Assembly (NCBI GenBank): GCA_030531085.1
Contig: JAUNOM010000019.1
Coordinates: 1 to 47,341 of the forward strand
Length of the DNA stretch: 47,341 nucleotides
Reading direction: 5' to 3'
DNA from: Prevotellaceae bacterium
GTDB taxonomy: Bacteria; Bacteroidota; Bacteroidia; Bacteroidales; Bacteroidaceae
Part shown: positions 35,777-44,585 of the stretch, piece by piece
Position numbering within the stretch: position 1 is the stretch's first letter
How the letters are laid out: each line of letters begins with the position of its first letter
Position numbers and translations under genes: made by a program
The notes under the pieces: model-generated
The model's database searches: none
What the model was told of the DNA's origin: nothing
What the model saw: the letters and a program-made list of their open reading frames with translations, nothing else

Positions 35777-35856
35777 GGCCCGGCGGTAAAAGATGCGAAA
35801 GCACCTTGAACCCTAAAATATATATATGTAACTTTCAACAAAGAGTTTTATATATT

Positions 35857-36927
35857 ATGATACTGACATATTTCAATTATAAGGAACCGGGATGGGAATT
35901 GGCGGAACTGGCACCTTTAAAGACTGTAAACCTGATTGTTGGAAGAAATGCGACAGGTAAGAGCAGGACTATAAGGGCACTCCTCCAGGTGGCTGCTTTC
36001 ATGCAGATGAAGGACCATTTCCTGTCAAGTAAGAGCTTTACTGTTGATATGGCTTTTTCTGATCCTGATGACACAGATTGGAATATGAGCTATGGCTTCA
36101 AGGTGAATGAAGGGATAGTGGAAAAGGAAACCCTTTCTGTAAAAGGCGGACTGCTGTTAAAACGCACAAGAAAAACCGCAAGATATAAGGAGGATAAGAT
36201 CAATCCCCCGTCAGAAAAGCTGGTGGTACAGATAAGACGTGACAAGGAACTCTATCCGGAAATAGAAAGACTGATGCAATGGGTGGAGGGTGTAACGTAT
36301 ATCTCGTTTTCAGACATCAATCCTTTTATGGTATTATTTCCCACACGCTTGTTCTCTCCTATGAACTTTAGTGAGATAGTTGACTCTCTTACAGATGAGG
36401 AAAGGAAGAGTGTGCTGAATGAGGCGCGTATGTTAGGATATAATATATCCGAAATGACGACCATAGTGAACAGTGATATTAAGTTGGTTCAGATAAAGGA
36501 ACGTTCCGTACCTAACAGAATGTTGGATATGCAACTGTCAAGTGGTATGCTCAGAACATTATATTTGCTCTGCTTCATGCAGGTTATAAAGCATAACCGC
36601 AAACTGAGTATGCTGCTGGTCGATGATATGGGAGAGGGATTGGATTATGGCCGCTCCACGCAATTTGGCAAGATGATTTTTGAAAACTGTGAGAGTAGCG
36701 GCCTGCAGTTGGTGGCAAGCTCAAATGATGCCTTCCTTATGGATGTCGTGGATATAGATAACTGGCAAGTGTTAAGCAGGAAGGGCGGTAAGGTCACAAC
36801 CGTCAACAGGGCGAACAATTCGGATATGTTCCGTAAGTTCCGCATGACAGGATTAAGTAATTTTGACTTCTTCTCATCGGATTTTATAGACAAGTTTATA
36901 TCAAGACAGCAGCGGGCCAATGGATAA
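35857..36927 (+). CDS. AAA ATPase of OLD/RloA-like type, candidate defence component
   Basis: A 356-residue ATPase. Walker A is GRNATGKS (29-36), just after the beta-strand NLIV. Walker B is LLVDDMGEGLD with Asp256/Asp257, and SSNDAFLMDVVD follows. The SSGMLRTLYLLCFMQV segment before Walker B occupies the place of the ABC-type signature. Together this indicates an SMC/OLD-class ATPase (AAA_15/AAA_21). The longest frame starts with TTG at 35806; the ATG at 35857 is preferred because it begins exactly at the conserved strand. It overlaps the next gene by 8 nt. The DNA is clearly more AT-rich than the flanks, suggesting acquisition. Function by analogy: sensor ATPase of a two-gene defence module. 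Confidence 0.75.
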   Translation: MILTYFNYKEPGWELAELAPLKTVNLIVGRNATGKSRTIRALLQVAAFMQMKDHFLSSKSFTVDMAFSDPDDTDWNMSYGFKVNEGIVEKETLSVKGGLLLKRTRKTARYKEDKINPPSEKLVVQIRRDKELYPEIERLMQWVEGVTYISFSDINPFMVLFPTRLFSPMNFSEIVDSLTDEERKSVLNEARMLGYNISEMTTIVNSDIKLVQIKERSVPNRMLDMQLSSGMLRTLYLLCFMQVIKHNRKLSMLLVDDMGEGLDYGRSTQFGKMIFENCESSGLQLVASSNDAFLMDVVDIDNWQVLSRKGGKVTTVNRANNSDMFRKFRMTGLSNFDFFSSDFIDKFISRQQRANG

Positions 36928-37630
36928 GTGTGCGATTTTTGTGGAAGGGCAGTCAGAACAGATATTTGTCCGTGAGCTGCTGCTGCGCCGTTACTGCTGG
37001 GATGCGCGTAATATAGCTGTGAGATGCTACAAACTGCAGTCAGAGGTGTTTGAGACTGCTGAATATGACTTTGGAGATGATGATGCGGAGCATTTCTATC
37101 AGATTGTAGATGTGGGCAATGACAATAAGGTGCTGTCGGCTATGACTAAAAGAGCACCTAAAATGAATGAGTCGGGATTTACACAGATAGTGGGTCTGCG
37201 TGATATGTATTGTCGTGTTTATCGTGAAATGTCTCCACATTGTGTCTCACGCGAGTTAAACGAGGAGTTCATAAATAATGCCAATGAACTGATAAGGGAT
37301 ATGAACCTGTCCGAAACGACAAGATTGCATTTCGCTATCATGGAAGTGGAGACATGGATGTTGGCGCTGTTGGAAAAATGGAAAGGGAATATCTCGGATG
37401 AGGACATAGCTCTATATTTCGACTCGCAGGCGGAACTTGAGAATATTTTCCATCCTGCAGCGGTGATGAAGAATATAACGGAGAAAACAGGTGAGCCGTA
37501 CGAGAAACACAAGACTCAGGTGAATTCCATCATGTCGAATATTGAGTGGCAGGATTTTCAGAATTTGTATGATTCTAATAGATGCCCTTCATTTAACCGG
37601 TTCATGGATGACATTCTGCCCTCTGCATGA
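36920..37630 (+). CDS. TOPRIM-like protein of DUF4276/RloB type, candidate effector nuclease
   Basis: A 236-residue protein starting MDKCAIFVEGQSEQIFVREL. The VEGxSE motif (Glu9) is the first acidic motif of TOPRIM-like DUF4276/RloB proteins. QIVGLRDMYCRVY fits the central Asp motif and HFAIMEVETWMLALLEKW fits the family glutamate segment. Its start lies within the ATPase gene, so the two are translated together. By analogy with AbiLi/AbiLii and AriA/AriB (PARIS), it may be a nuclease released or activated by the ATPase. A full DxD motif is not evident, so catalytic activity is uncertain. Confidence 0.65.
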   Translation: MDKCAIFVEGQSEQIFVRELLLRRYCWDARNIAVRCYKLQSEVFETAEYDFGDDDAEHFYQIVDVGNDNKVLSAMTKRAPKMNESGFTQIVGLRDMYCRVYREMSPHCVSRELNEEFINNANELIRDMNLSETTRLHFAIMEVETWMLALLEKWKGNISDEDIALYFDSQAELENIFHPAAVMKNITEKTGEPYEKHKTQVNSIMSNIEWQDFQNLYDSNRCPSFNRFMDDILPSA

Positions 37631-38346
37631 TATTGTCCGCTCTGGCGTTTCCATTACCGCTATATGTCCTACACCATACGATGGACAGGCCTCTGTTTCT
37701 ATTCTCTTGTCTAAGTGAATTTTATGCTTTATATATACTTTTATACAAATAGAAATAAAATTTTCTGATTTTTCTTTTCTGTTTCGTTTTTTTTGTATAT
37801 CTTTGCAATTGATTTCAATATGGTCGCATTTTTTCGAGAGGGGGATTGAGTCCCTGCTGATATAAATGACGACATGGAGCCCACGCAGTGCATAAATGGT
37901 GATGCTTCCAATGGGAGCGTTTACGTATGATGCGGGTCATGGGAGGAAATTACGACATAGTAAAAAGGCGTTCATGTAGCGCTATATTCCAAACATCAGG
38001 AAACTTCGCAACTTTCAGGAATCTTTGGGATACAGGTAACATAGAATGTCCTCGGGATGTGTTTATAACGCATCCCTTATATATACTTTACAGGGACTTG
38101 TGAGTATTGCACCGTTGTGGTGCGGCGAACCGCTTTGTATGGGATATGTAAGGGACGGTAAGTGCATTGGCGTGGGCTTCATGTTGCTTCGTTTCTACGA
38201 TTCCGGGCAATGCGAAGGCCTCCTGATGTGGAACGGGCAACGTGACAGTTCCGCGCTCTTTTTATTTATTCGGTAGCATAAAGAAACAATTCACATAATC
38301 TGAACAATGTCTATTCTGGAACTGTAGACACACCATTGTTTGTGCA
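37631..38346. other. Gene-free structured region between defence-like pair and caspase cluster
   Basis: About 700 bp with no convincing gene. It contains a TATCTTTG -7 element and several hairpins: GGGATGTG/CGCATCCC (38054-38076), GCACC/GGTGC (38109-38123) and GGAAC/GTTCC (38230-38252) followed by a T-rich run. An inverted repeat AACAATG (38303-38309)/CATTGTT (38334-38340) lies just before the caspase start. A 76-codon frame at 38046-38276 lacks protein-like features. It may encode a non-coding RNA of about 450 nt or the structured leader of the caspase cluster. Confidence 0.5.
37798..37805 (+). promoter_or_regulatory. -7 element in the gene-free region
   Basis: TATCTTTG matches TAnnTTTG and is followed by GCAATTG, as in other promoters here. 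No good -33 TTG is found at the usual spacing. It would start a transcript near 37812, some 530 nt before the caspase gene. Confidence 0.45.
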
Positions 38347-39159
38347 ATGATTCCAAGTATGAGACGGTTACTTTTTCTTGTGTTGTCTTTCTGTTTTCTT
38401 TCCACCGCTTTGTATGGACAGAAGCGTGAAAGAAAATGGTATGTCATGGTGGTGGGCGTGAGTGACTATTTCCGTCCGGACATACCGAAGCTCACCAAGC
38501 CTGTAAATGACGCTGATACAGTTGCGAAACTGTTCTCCACTTACAATGCCGAGGTTATGATACTTAAGAACAAGGAGGCTACGGGCGAAAGCATAGTGAG
38601 CAAGATGATGACCTTCTTCTCCCGTTCCACACAGTATGACAATGTGTTGTTCTTCTTTTCCGGTCATGGTTACCGTAATGGCTTCTGTCCATACGACTAT
38701 GGCTGCGCTGGTCATAGTTCTGTGTCTTATGATGATATCAAGAAGGTGTTCCGCAGCATACAGGCCAATGGCCGTGTGATACTGGCCGACGCGTGCTTCT
38801 CCGGAGGGTTGCGCCCCAAGCAGGATCCAGTGCGTAACGACACCGCACAGGTGCAGCAGACGGCGGCATCGTCTGTAAAGCGCAAGCAGCAGGTGATGCT
38901 CTTCCTCTCGTCACGCGGTTATGAGCCGTCGTATGAGAGCCCCTCCATGACAAACGGATACTTCACCACCTATCTGAAGGAAGCCCTGCAGGGAGCGGCG
39001 GATGCGAACAGAAACGGTAAGGTTACAGCGGCGGAGCTGCATGAGTATGTCTCCATGAAGCTAAAGGCAAGCCTTGGAGACAGGCAGCACTCCAATATGT
39101 GGGGTGACTTCAGCAAAGGATGGATTCTCGCACGTGTGCCCGTGACACAGACACAATAG
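38347..39159 (+). CDS. Exported caspase-like cysteine protease (peptidase C14)
   Basis: A 270-residue protein. A signal peptide (MRRLLFLVLSFCFLSTALYG, from an in-frame ATG at 38359) precedes a caspase fold starting RKWYVMVVGVSDYF. The catalytic dyad is clear: His107 in FFSGHGYRNG and Cys150 in ILADACFSGG. It should act in the periplasm or outside, cutting after a basic residue if metacaspase-like. The length is that of the fold alone, with no extra sensor domain. It heads the rightward run of signalling genes, 12 bp before the first FHA gene. Confidence 0.88.
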   Translation: MIPSMRRLLFLVLSFCFLSTALYGQKRERKWYVMVVGVSDYFRPDIPKLTKPVNDADTVAKLFSTYNAEVMILKNKEATGESIVSKMMTFFSRSTQYDNVLFFFSGHGYRNGFCPYDYGCAGHSSVSYDDIKKVFRSIQANGRVILADACFSGGLRPKQDPVRNDTAQVQQTAASSVKRKQQVMLFLSSRGYEPSYESPSMTNGYFTTYLKEALQGAADANRNGKVTAAELHEYVSMKLKASLGDRQHSNMWGDFSKGWILARVPVTQTQ

Positions 39160-39171
39160 TACTTACAGACT

Positions 39172-39831
39172 ATGAGAGTATATAATATAGGAAGAAAGGG
39201 AAATCAGAACTTCCCACTTGACAAGAAAGAGAAGGTCAATGACATCCATGCACGGCTTGTCATCAGCGATGATGGGGTGTGGACACTGGAGGATCTCGGC
39301 TCGCTCAACGGCACTTACATAATAACGGAGAATGGAGAGCAGGTGGAGGTGCGCAAGAAGCAGATAACGGAATACACGCGTATCATCCTTGCGGACACCT
39401 CCGTTATGGGCTCATCATTCTTTGCGCATCATCTGTTGGAGCAGGATCCCGATGATTACCGTAAGGAGTTCCGCCATCTGGTGGAGCAGTATGAACGCAT
39501 ATCGCGCCAGAAGGGAGAGATGGAGGAGCGCATCAAGCAGCGCAGGATGGTGCTAAGCATACTGCCCGCAGTCACCTCTTCGGCGCTGGGTGTATCTGCG
39601 AGGCTGGTGTTCAGCAACTCATCCAATATAGTATATATTATAATAGGTATGATGTCAGGTGTTACAGCGTTGCTTAATATGCTTATCACATGGTATAACA
39701 ACCGCGACAAGAGCCTGAAGGTGTTCTCTATGCGTATGCAGAACCTCCTTGTCTGTCCACGGTGTGGCTTCCCTCTTACCGACTATAACCTGCAAGCACA
39801 GCAGTGTCCTGCGTGCAAGGCCCATGCGTAG
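39172..39831 (+). CDS. FHA domain protein with coiled coil, two membrane helices and zinc ribbon
   Basis: A 219-residue protein. Residues 1-80 form an FHA domain with MRVYNIGRKG, the conserved NDIHARL and LEDLGSLNGTYI, so phosphothreonine binding is expected. A charged helix (about 90-125) is followed by two hydrophobic segments (about 128-148 and 150-170, VYIIIGMMSGVTALLNML). The C-terminus is a zinc ribbon with two CxxC pairs (CPRCGFPLTDYNLQAQQCPAC). Both ends should face the cytoplasm. It lies between the caspase and second FHA gene and is a plausible reader of the kinase encoded downstream. Confidence 0.82.
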   Translation: MRVYNIGRKGNQNFPLDKKEKVNDIHARLVISDDGVWTLEDLGSLNGTYIITENGEQVEVRKKQITEYTRIILADTSVMGSSFFAHHLLEQDPDDYRKEFRHLVEQYERISRQKGEMEERIKQRRMVLSILPAVTSSALGVSARLVFSNSSNIVYIIIGMMSGVTALLNMLITWYNNRDKSLKVFSMRMQNLLVCPRCGFPLTDYNLQAQQCPACKAHA

Positions 39832-40100
39832 GTGGGGGCTTGGTTGATTAGTTGTTTGGTGGTTTGGTTAATACTACATCAATACGCAGACTATCCAAAG
39901 GACAAACAACCAAGACACGAAACCACAAAACAGCCAACACGTCAGACAACCAACCTCACAAAACCACCCAATCAACCTCACAAAACCACCCAATCAACCA
40001 AACAACCAGATAAGCATTCAACCAAACAACTAAACCACTAAACAACTAACCCCCAAATCAACCAAATAACAAAACCACTAAACCACCAAACAACCAACAA
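39832..40100. repeat. GT-rich then AC-rich low-complexity leader
   Basis: The first 40 bases are rich in TTGGTTGATTAGTTG-like sequence. From about 39895 to the ATG at 40101 the strand is almost only A and C with scattered T (CAACCTCACAAAACCACCCA appears twice in near succession). The halves can pair imperfectly. It is the same kind of element as that before ispD. It separates two genes of the cluster; a short frame in it is low-complexity and not supported. Confidence 0.75.
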
Positions 40101-40643
40101 ATGTCCCAGAAACTCTCATGCGTCTGTCCGCATTGTAAGCAGACTATAACCATCCGTCGTCCCGATACTCCGGGCCGTTACAAGTATACCTGCACCGCCT
40201 GCAAGGAGGCTTTCGCCATAGCCTTCAAGGATGAGAATGCCGAGGCGGCGCAGTCATCGAAGGATGACAACGCACCGCGTCCTGTGGAAGCGGCGCAGCT
40301 GAACCGCCATCTCTATGCCACTGTTGGCGGATTACGAAAGAAGCGCCGCGGACTGTTCGGCAGGCAACAGCCGCTGATACCGTTGCGTGCAGGCCGGCAG
40401 CTGATAGGGCGTGAGGATGAGTCATACCCTTCGGACATCTCTTTTGATGACCCCATGATGAGCCGTCAGTCTGTAGAGCTGACAGTGGAGCGCCACGATG
40501 GAGGATATTCATACGTCCTCAGGGTGAGACGTATGCTCAATCCCGTGATGCACAATGCGCAGCCGTTACGGCAGGGGGAGGTCGTGGTGCTTGCGGTAGG
40601 AGACTCTATAACCCTTGGAAATACAACACTGATATTACAATAG
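40101..40643 (+). CDS. Zinc-ribbon and FHA domain protein
   Basis: A 180-residue cytoplasmic protein. An N-terminal zinc ribbon of the MJ0042 kind (CPHCKQTITI, later YTCTACKEAF) is joined by an acidic linker to a C-terminal FHA-like domain (about 95-180). The FHA region shows LIGREDESYPSDISFDDPMM, SRQSVEL and the closing VVVLAVGDSITLGNTTLIL. It ends seven bases before the kinase gene, so it is the likely phosphopeptide-binding partner or substrate of that kinase. Confidence 0.82.
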   Translation: MSQKLSCVCPHCKQTITIRRPDTPGRYKYTCTACKEAFAIAFKDENAEAAQSSKDDNAPRPVEAAQLNRHLYATVGGLRKKRRGLFGRQQPLIPLRAGRQLIGREDESYPSDISFDDPMMSRQSVELTVERHDGGYSYVLRVRRMLNPVMHNAQPLRQGEVVVLAVGDSITLGNTTLILQ

Positions 40644-40649
40644 AAGTAT

Positions 40650-42134
40650 ATGACAGAAATAAAAAAGACACTCAAGGCCGGCACATTGCTGCATGGCGAG
40701 AAGCTGACCTATGAGGTGGAGGCGGTACTTGGCGCCGGTACATTCGGCATCACGTATAAGGCAAAGACGCGGGTTACAATAGGTAATGTGACACATACGG
40801 TGCGTTACGCCATAAAGGAGTTCTTTGTGGCGGAGGCCTGCCTGCGTGCTGATGATGGAAGCGTCATTGTCAACACGGCGCAAAAGGAACTGTACACCTC
40901 ACAGCTCGCGGCGTTCAGGCGTGAGGCGCGTATGCTGTGCGATATGCCCAAGCATCAGGGCATAGTGAGCGTCAATGAGCGTATAGACGCTTTCAATACC
41001 TCATATTATGTCATGGAGTATCTCGGAGAGTCACTTGCGCATCACATAGAGTCCGCTCCGAGTCATATCCTGTCAGAACCCGAGGCACTGGAGATATTCC
41101 TGAACATCTCCAAGGCTGTGGCCTTTCTGCATTCCCATTACCGTCTGCACCTTGACATAAAGCCAGACAATATAATGTTCTATGAAGAACAGCCGAAACT
41201 CATAGACTTCGGCCAGTCAAGGGTGTTTGACGGCAAGGATTATGACAGGCAGAAGGGTACCGTCAGTGCCGGCTTCTCGCCATTGGAGCAGTATAAGGGC
41301 ATCAACAGCTTCTCGCCCTCTGCCGACATCTACGCTCTGGGAGCCACTCTGCTGTATATGCTTAGCGGCAAGCGTCCCGTAGAGGCTAAGGACATGACGG
41401 CGGAGTATATAGACTCCGTGCTGCCACCGGGCATTGCCGAGGAGACGAGGCAGGTGCTACATAAGTGCCTTGCGCGTGACCCTCGGCAGCGTGGAGAGAG
41501 AATATCCGACATACTCTCCATTCTCGGATATATTATATCTGATGACAACGGCACCACTCTTATAGCAGAAGATCAGAAGCCGGACAGACCCTGTATCCAT
41601 ATAAGCGGCACTGTGAAGAAGGCGCTGATAGGGGTGTTGGTGATAGTGCTGGCGTTTCTTGCAGTATGGCAGATGCTCCCATTGTTCTCTGGTATGCGGC
41701 AGCATACGGACAGGGACACAGTGACGGCTGTAACGGATACAGTAAGAAAGGATTCTGTCAGTACTGATGTGGCAGGTCCTGTGGGAACCAATCCTAAGGA
41801 CACTGTAGTGAAGAAATCCACAGGCCCAGAGACAGCGCCGGGAAAGCCGAACGATGTGATAACTAAGGAGGGCGGTACAGACGAGAAGCCCGTAAAGCAG
41901 CCGGAAAATAATGAAGCTCCAAAAAACAATACACTCGATTATGCCTCATGGAGTGGGCGTGTGATTAATGGAAAGCCTGACGGTTATGGCAAGATGACGT
42001 TCACCCGTCCGCATCTTATACCCGGTACGTCCATACGTGCAGAAGTGGGTGACGTACTCAAGGGAGCATTCTCTGATGGACGTCTGGTCAATGGCGAACT
42101 GAATGGTAAATATATAGAAGTGGAGGAAAGATGA
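40650..42134 (+). CDS. Transmembrane Ser/Thr protein kinase with MORN-like C-terminus
   Basis: A 494-residue kinase. The N-lobe has GAGTFG (28-33) and Lys56 in YAIKEFF; the catalytic loop is HLDIKPDN (167-174, Asp169, Asn174) and the metal motif is DFG (186-188). The usual HRD arginine is a leucine, making it a non-RD kinase that may not need activation-loop phosphorylation. A membrane helix (about 328-350) follows, then a Thr/Pro/Lys-rich extracytoplasmic linker and a MORN-like unit (YASWSGRVINGKPDGYGKM) near 435-455. Its stop overlaps the next start (ATGA). It is the apparent signalling centre of the cluster. Confidence 0.9.
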   Translation: MTEIKKTLKAGTLLHGEKLTYEVEAVLGAGTFGITYKAKTRVTIGNVTHTVRYAIKEFFVAEACLRADDGSVIVNTAQKELYTSQLAAFRREARMLCDMPKHQGIVSVNERIDAFNTSYYVMEYLGESLAHHIESAPSHILSEPEALEIFLNISKAVAFLHSHYRLHLDIKPDNIMFYEEQPKLIDFGQSRVFDGKDYDRQKGTVSAGFSPLEQYKGINSFSPSADIYALGATLLYMLSGKRPVEAKDMTAEYIDSVLPPGIAEETRQVLHKCLARDPRQRGERISDILSILGYIISDDNGTTLIAEDQKPDRPCIHISGTVKKALIGVLVIVLAFLAVWQMLPLFSGMRQHTDRDTVTAVTDTVRKDSVSTDVAGPVGTNPKDTVVKKSTGPETAPGKPNDVITKEGGTDEKPVKQPENNEAPKNNTLDYASWSGRVINGKPDGYGKMTFTRPHLIPGTSIRAEVGDVLKGAFSDGRLVNGELNGKYIEVEER

Positions 42135-43228
42135 AAAACAGTATTATTGCCGCACTATGCGCTATGGTTCCGCTAACCGTCTGCTCGCAGACACAGCAGC
42201 CCGCAAAGGCCAATGTAGCCAATGTGCTCCGTTCCCTCGGCATCAACGGTGTCGATACGCTGCGTCCGGGCAACACCTTATATAATATACGTGGACAGCG
42301 TGTGTCGCTGCGCGTGTCGGCAGACGGCGTGGAGCATATCGGCATTCCAGTGTTCCCTAACGAGATGCGCACCAAGTCACCATCGCCCGTGTATGACTAT
42401 ATAGAGTATACGCTGCTTGTCAACACCTTTCATCTGCCCGAGGCATCAGTGTTGCAGGGCGGTGTCACCTTCAGGAAGGGCGCATGGAGTGATATGCTTG
42501 CCATCACTTCCGATATGCCATGCACCGTAAACTGCAACGATGGCAAAAGTTATGAGGTGACATGGCAGCGCAGTGACGGGAGCACTCTGGTGGCGGTCAC
42601 CTTCCCGATGCAGTATGATATGCTGATGTTCAGTAACAAGGAGGAACTGGAACAGCGCCTGATACAGAAGCTGAAGACCATCAACGGCCAGCAGACGGAC
42701 AACACCATACGTCATGCCAAGGCGGAACTGTTCGCACGGCATTACGACAACAACGAGGTGTACGTACTGGAGGGAGACATACATATAAAGCAGATTATAA
42801 CCAATAACCTTTACTATCGCCGTTCCGGTTCCACATACCGCCTCTTCTCCTCATCGCGTCTGCCGGCGGAGTCATTAGCCAATATCCTGCTCACGGCGGA
42901 CCGCCGTCTGCCAAAGGCGCGCATTCTCCTTTCCGTTGTAAAGTATGATGCCACCACAGAGAAGGTGGAAATCACGGCGGCGGACTGGCTGGACTGCATG
43001 AAGGCGGACGGTTGCCGATCATATTACGCCTTTGACAAGGAGGTGGACGGCAAGGCTACCGTCGTGCTGTACGCCGCCAACGAGACGACAGGCTACGACC
43101 ATGTGCTGACACTGACGTGCAATATAGACCAGCTTGACGGCTCGGCAGTGACACTTCAGGGCACTGCCTATCTCTTTTCGCCTACTTCCAATGTTAAAAA
43201 CCTATTTTACGAATACAAGAAGAAATGA
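42131..43228 (+). CDS. Exported protein of unknown function in the kinase cluster
   Basis: A 365-residue protein with signal peptide MKNSIIAALCAMVPLTVCS. No known domain is recognised. It is beta-rich with a mixed helical middle (KEELEQRLIQKLKTINGQQT) and two cysteines in MPCTVNC that could form a disulfide. An early segment TLYNIRGQRVSL resembles the short signature seen near C-terminal sorting regions of Prevotella proteins, but here it is N-terminal. It overlaps both the kinase and the next gene by four bases, so it is part of the same translational unit. Confidence 0.7.
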   Translation: MKNSIIAALCAMVPLTVCSQTQQPAKANVANVLRSLGINGVDTLRPGNTLYNIRGQRVSLRVSADGVEHIGIPVFPNEMRTKSPSPVYDYIEYTLLVNTFHLPEASVLQGGVTFRKGAWSDMLAITSDMPCTVNCNDGKSYEVTWQRSDGSTLVAVTFPMQYDMLMFSNKEELEQRLIQKLKTINGQQTDNTIRHAKAELFARHYDNNEVYVLEGDIHIKQIITNNLYYRRSGSTYRLFSSSRLPAESLANILLTADRRLPKARILLSVVKYDATTEKVEITAADWLDCMKADGCRSYYAFDKEVDGKATVVLYAANETTGYDHVLTLTCNIDQLDGSAVTLQGTAYLFSPTSNVKNLFYEYKKK

Positions 43229-44550
43229 CAATGAAACGCTTATTTTCAATTTTCCTTGCTTTGTTTTTTACCCTGTGTCATGTCTCCGCCGCTTCCGAGG
43301 CCACAGACTCTATGAACTCCATACAGACAGACACAGCCTATCTCTCCGCCACTGTCCGTGATGGCTCGGTATACAAGGCCCGTCTTCATGGACATGAGAG
43401 GCTTCTGGAGATCGTGAAGACCGCTGTGCCCGGTTGCCGCTTACCCGACGAGACCGTCGCACAGCATATAAAGGAGATTATCATCAAGAACTCTGGGCAG
43501 CCCACGGTGTTCTTCTATGTCAGGAAGAGTGACCTGTTACAGCCTGCCACAGCAGTGCCACCGGAGAACAAGCCCGCCCCCGTGCGGACTACAGTGCAGC
43601 CCTGCGCCACTGTCAGCTTTGCCTTCTCACCCGAGTCGGATGTCAAGGCTGATCGACGCCATGTGGAGAATAACATCACAGCACTGCTCAATGCCGTCAA
43701 CACAGCATACAGCAACAGCAAGGAACCTGACCTTACGGGGATAGACATGACACCCGACTGCCTCAATAGCCTGCTGCTGGGATGGAAGCACAAGCCATAT
43801 TACTGTGTTAAGTCGCGTAATGTCAGTCCCTGCCTTTATGCATCGGACAATATGAATGTGCGTGACATACCTGTCTATTCGCCTAACGATGAGGCACCGG
43901 ACAGGAATCTCTCCATATCCTTCAATGCCCAAGGCCAGATAGAGTGTGTGCGCTTCGCCGCCGAACTTGCTTCATACGAGAAGATAATGCGAAAAGGCGG
44001 TAAGGAGATAACAGAAGCAACGGATGTGGCGCGCCGCACCTCTATCCTCTCCTTTGTGGAGAACTACCGTCAGTATTATGTCGACATGGATGTTCAAAAG
44101 ATAGAGAACATCTTTGCGGACGATGCCATCATCATTACTGGCAGTGTCGTTGAGAAGGCGGTGAAACAGCCAGATACAAGAAAGATTGTGAAGGAGAAGA
44201 GGGTGATATACAACCGTAAGACCAAGGAAGAGTATATAGCCGCCCTGCGAACACTCTTTAAGAATCTGGAGGAGGTGAGCGTAATTTTTGATGATATCCG
44301 TGTGGTGCAGGATCCAAATTATAAGGATATTTATGGCGTGACGCTCTTGCAGCATTGGCAAACAAAAAACAAGAAAAACGTAAAATACAAGGATTTGGGT
44401 TATCTTTTCCTGCTGTGGGATTTCCAAGACCCTGAGAAACCCATGATACACGCGCGTACATGGCAACCGAAGGACATGATAATTAATCAAGAGGAAATCT
44501 TCAGCCTTAACAGTTTCCGATACGGAGACAGAAATACAAAGAGAAAATAA
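43225..44550 (+). CDS. Exported protein with C-terminal NTF2-like domain
   Basis: A 441-residue protein with a signal peptide (MKRLFSIFLALFFTLCHVSA, from the second in-frame ATG). The middle part contains a Pro-rich linker (about 108-125). The C-terminal 165 residues begin SILSFVENYRQYYVDMDVQKIENIFADDA (split over two helices), the usual opening of an NTF2/SnoaL-like fold, and end with a DLGYLFLLWDF strand. Such domains bind small ligands or serve as interaction modules. It starts by ATGA overlap with the preceding gene. No enzyme motif is seen. Confidence 0.7.
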   Translation: MTMKRLFSIFLALFFTLCHVSAASEATDSMNSIQTDTAYLSATVRDGSVYKARLHGHERLLEIVKTAVPGCRLPDETVAQHIKEIIIKNSGQPTVFFYVRKSDLLQPATAVPPENKPAPVRTTVQPCATVSFAFSPESDVKADRRHVENNITALLNAVNTAYSNSKEPDLTGIDMTPDCLNSLLLGWKHKPYYCVKSRNVSPCLYASDNMNVRDIPVYSPNDEAPDRNLSISFNAQGQIECVRFAAELASYEKIMRKGGKEITEATDVARRTSILSFVENYRQYYVDMDVQKIENIFADDAIIITGSVVEKAVKQPDTRKIVKEKRVIYNRKTKEEYIAALRTLFKNLEEVSVIFDDIRVVQDPNYKDIYGVTLLQHWQTKNKKNVKYKDLGYLFLLWDFQDPEKPMIHARTWQPKDMIINQEEIFSLNSFRYGDRNTKRK

Positions 44551-44585
44551 AATAATGAATAATACATAATTTAATTCAAACAACA

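Noticed and set aside
35806-35856. TTG start for the AAA ATPase
   Set aside because: The added 17 residues are not family-like, and the ATG at 35857 begins right before the conserved first strand.
38046-38276. 76-codon frame in the gene-free region before the caspase gene
   Set aside because: No recognisable domain, sits across hairpins, and has no leader or promoter close to its ATG. Treated as part of a possible RNA element.
39832-40041. 69-codon frame in the AC-rich stretch
   Set aside because: Translation is a Lys/Thr/Pro/Gln low-complexity run that only reflects the AC-rich DNA.
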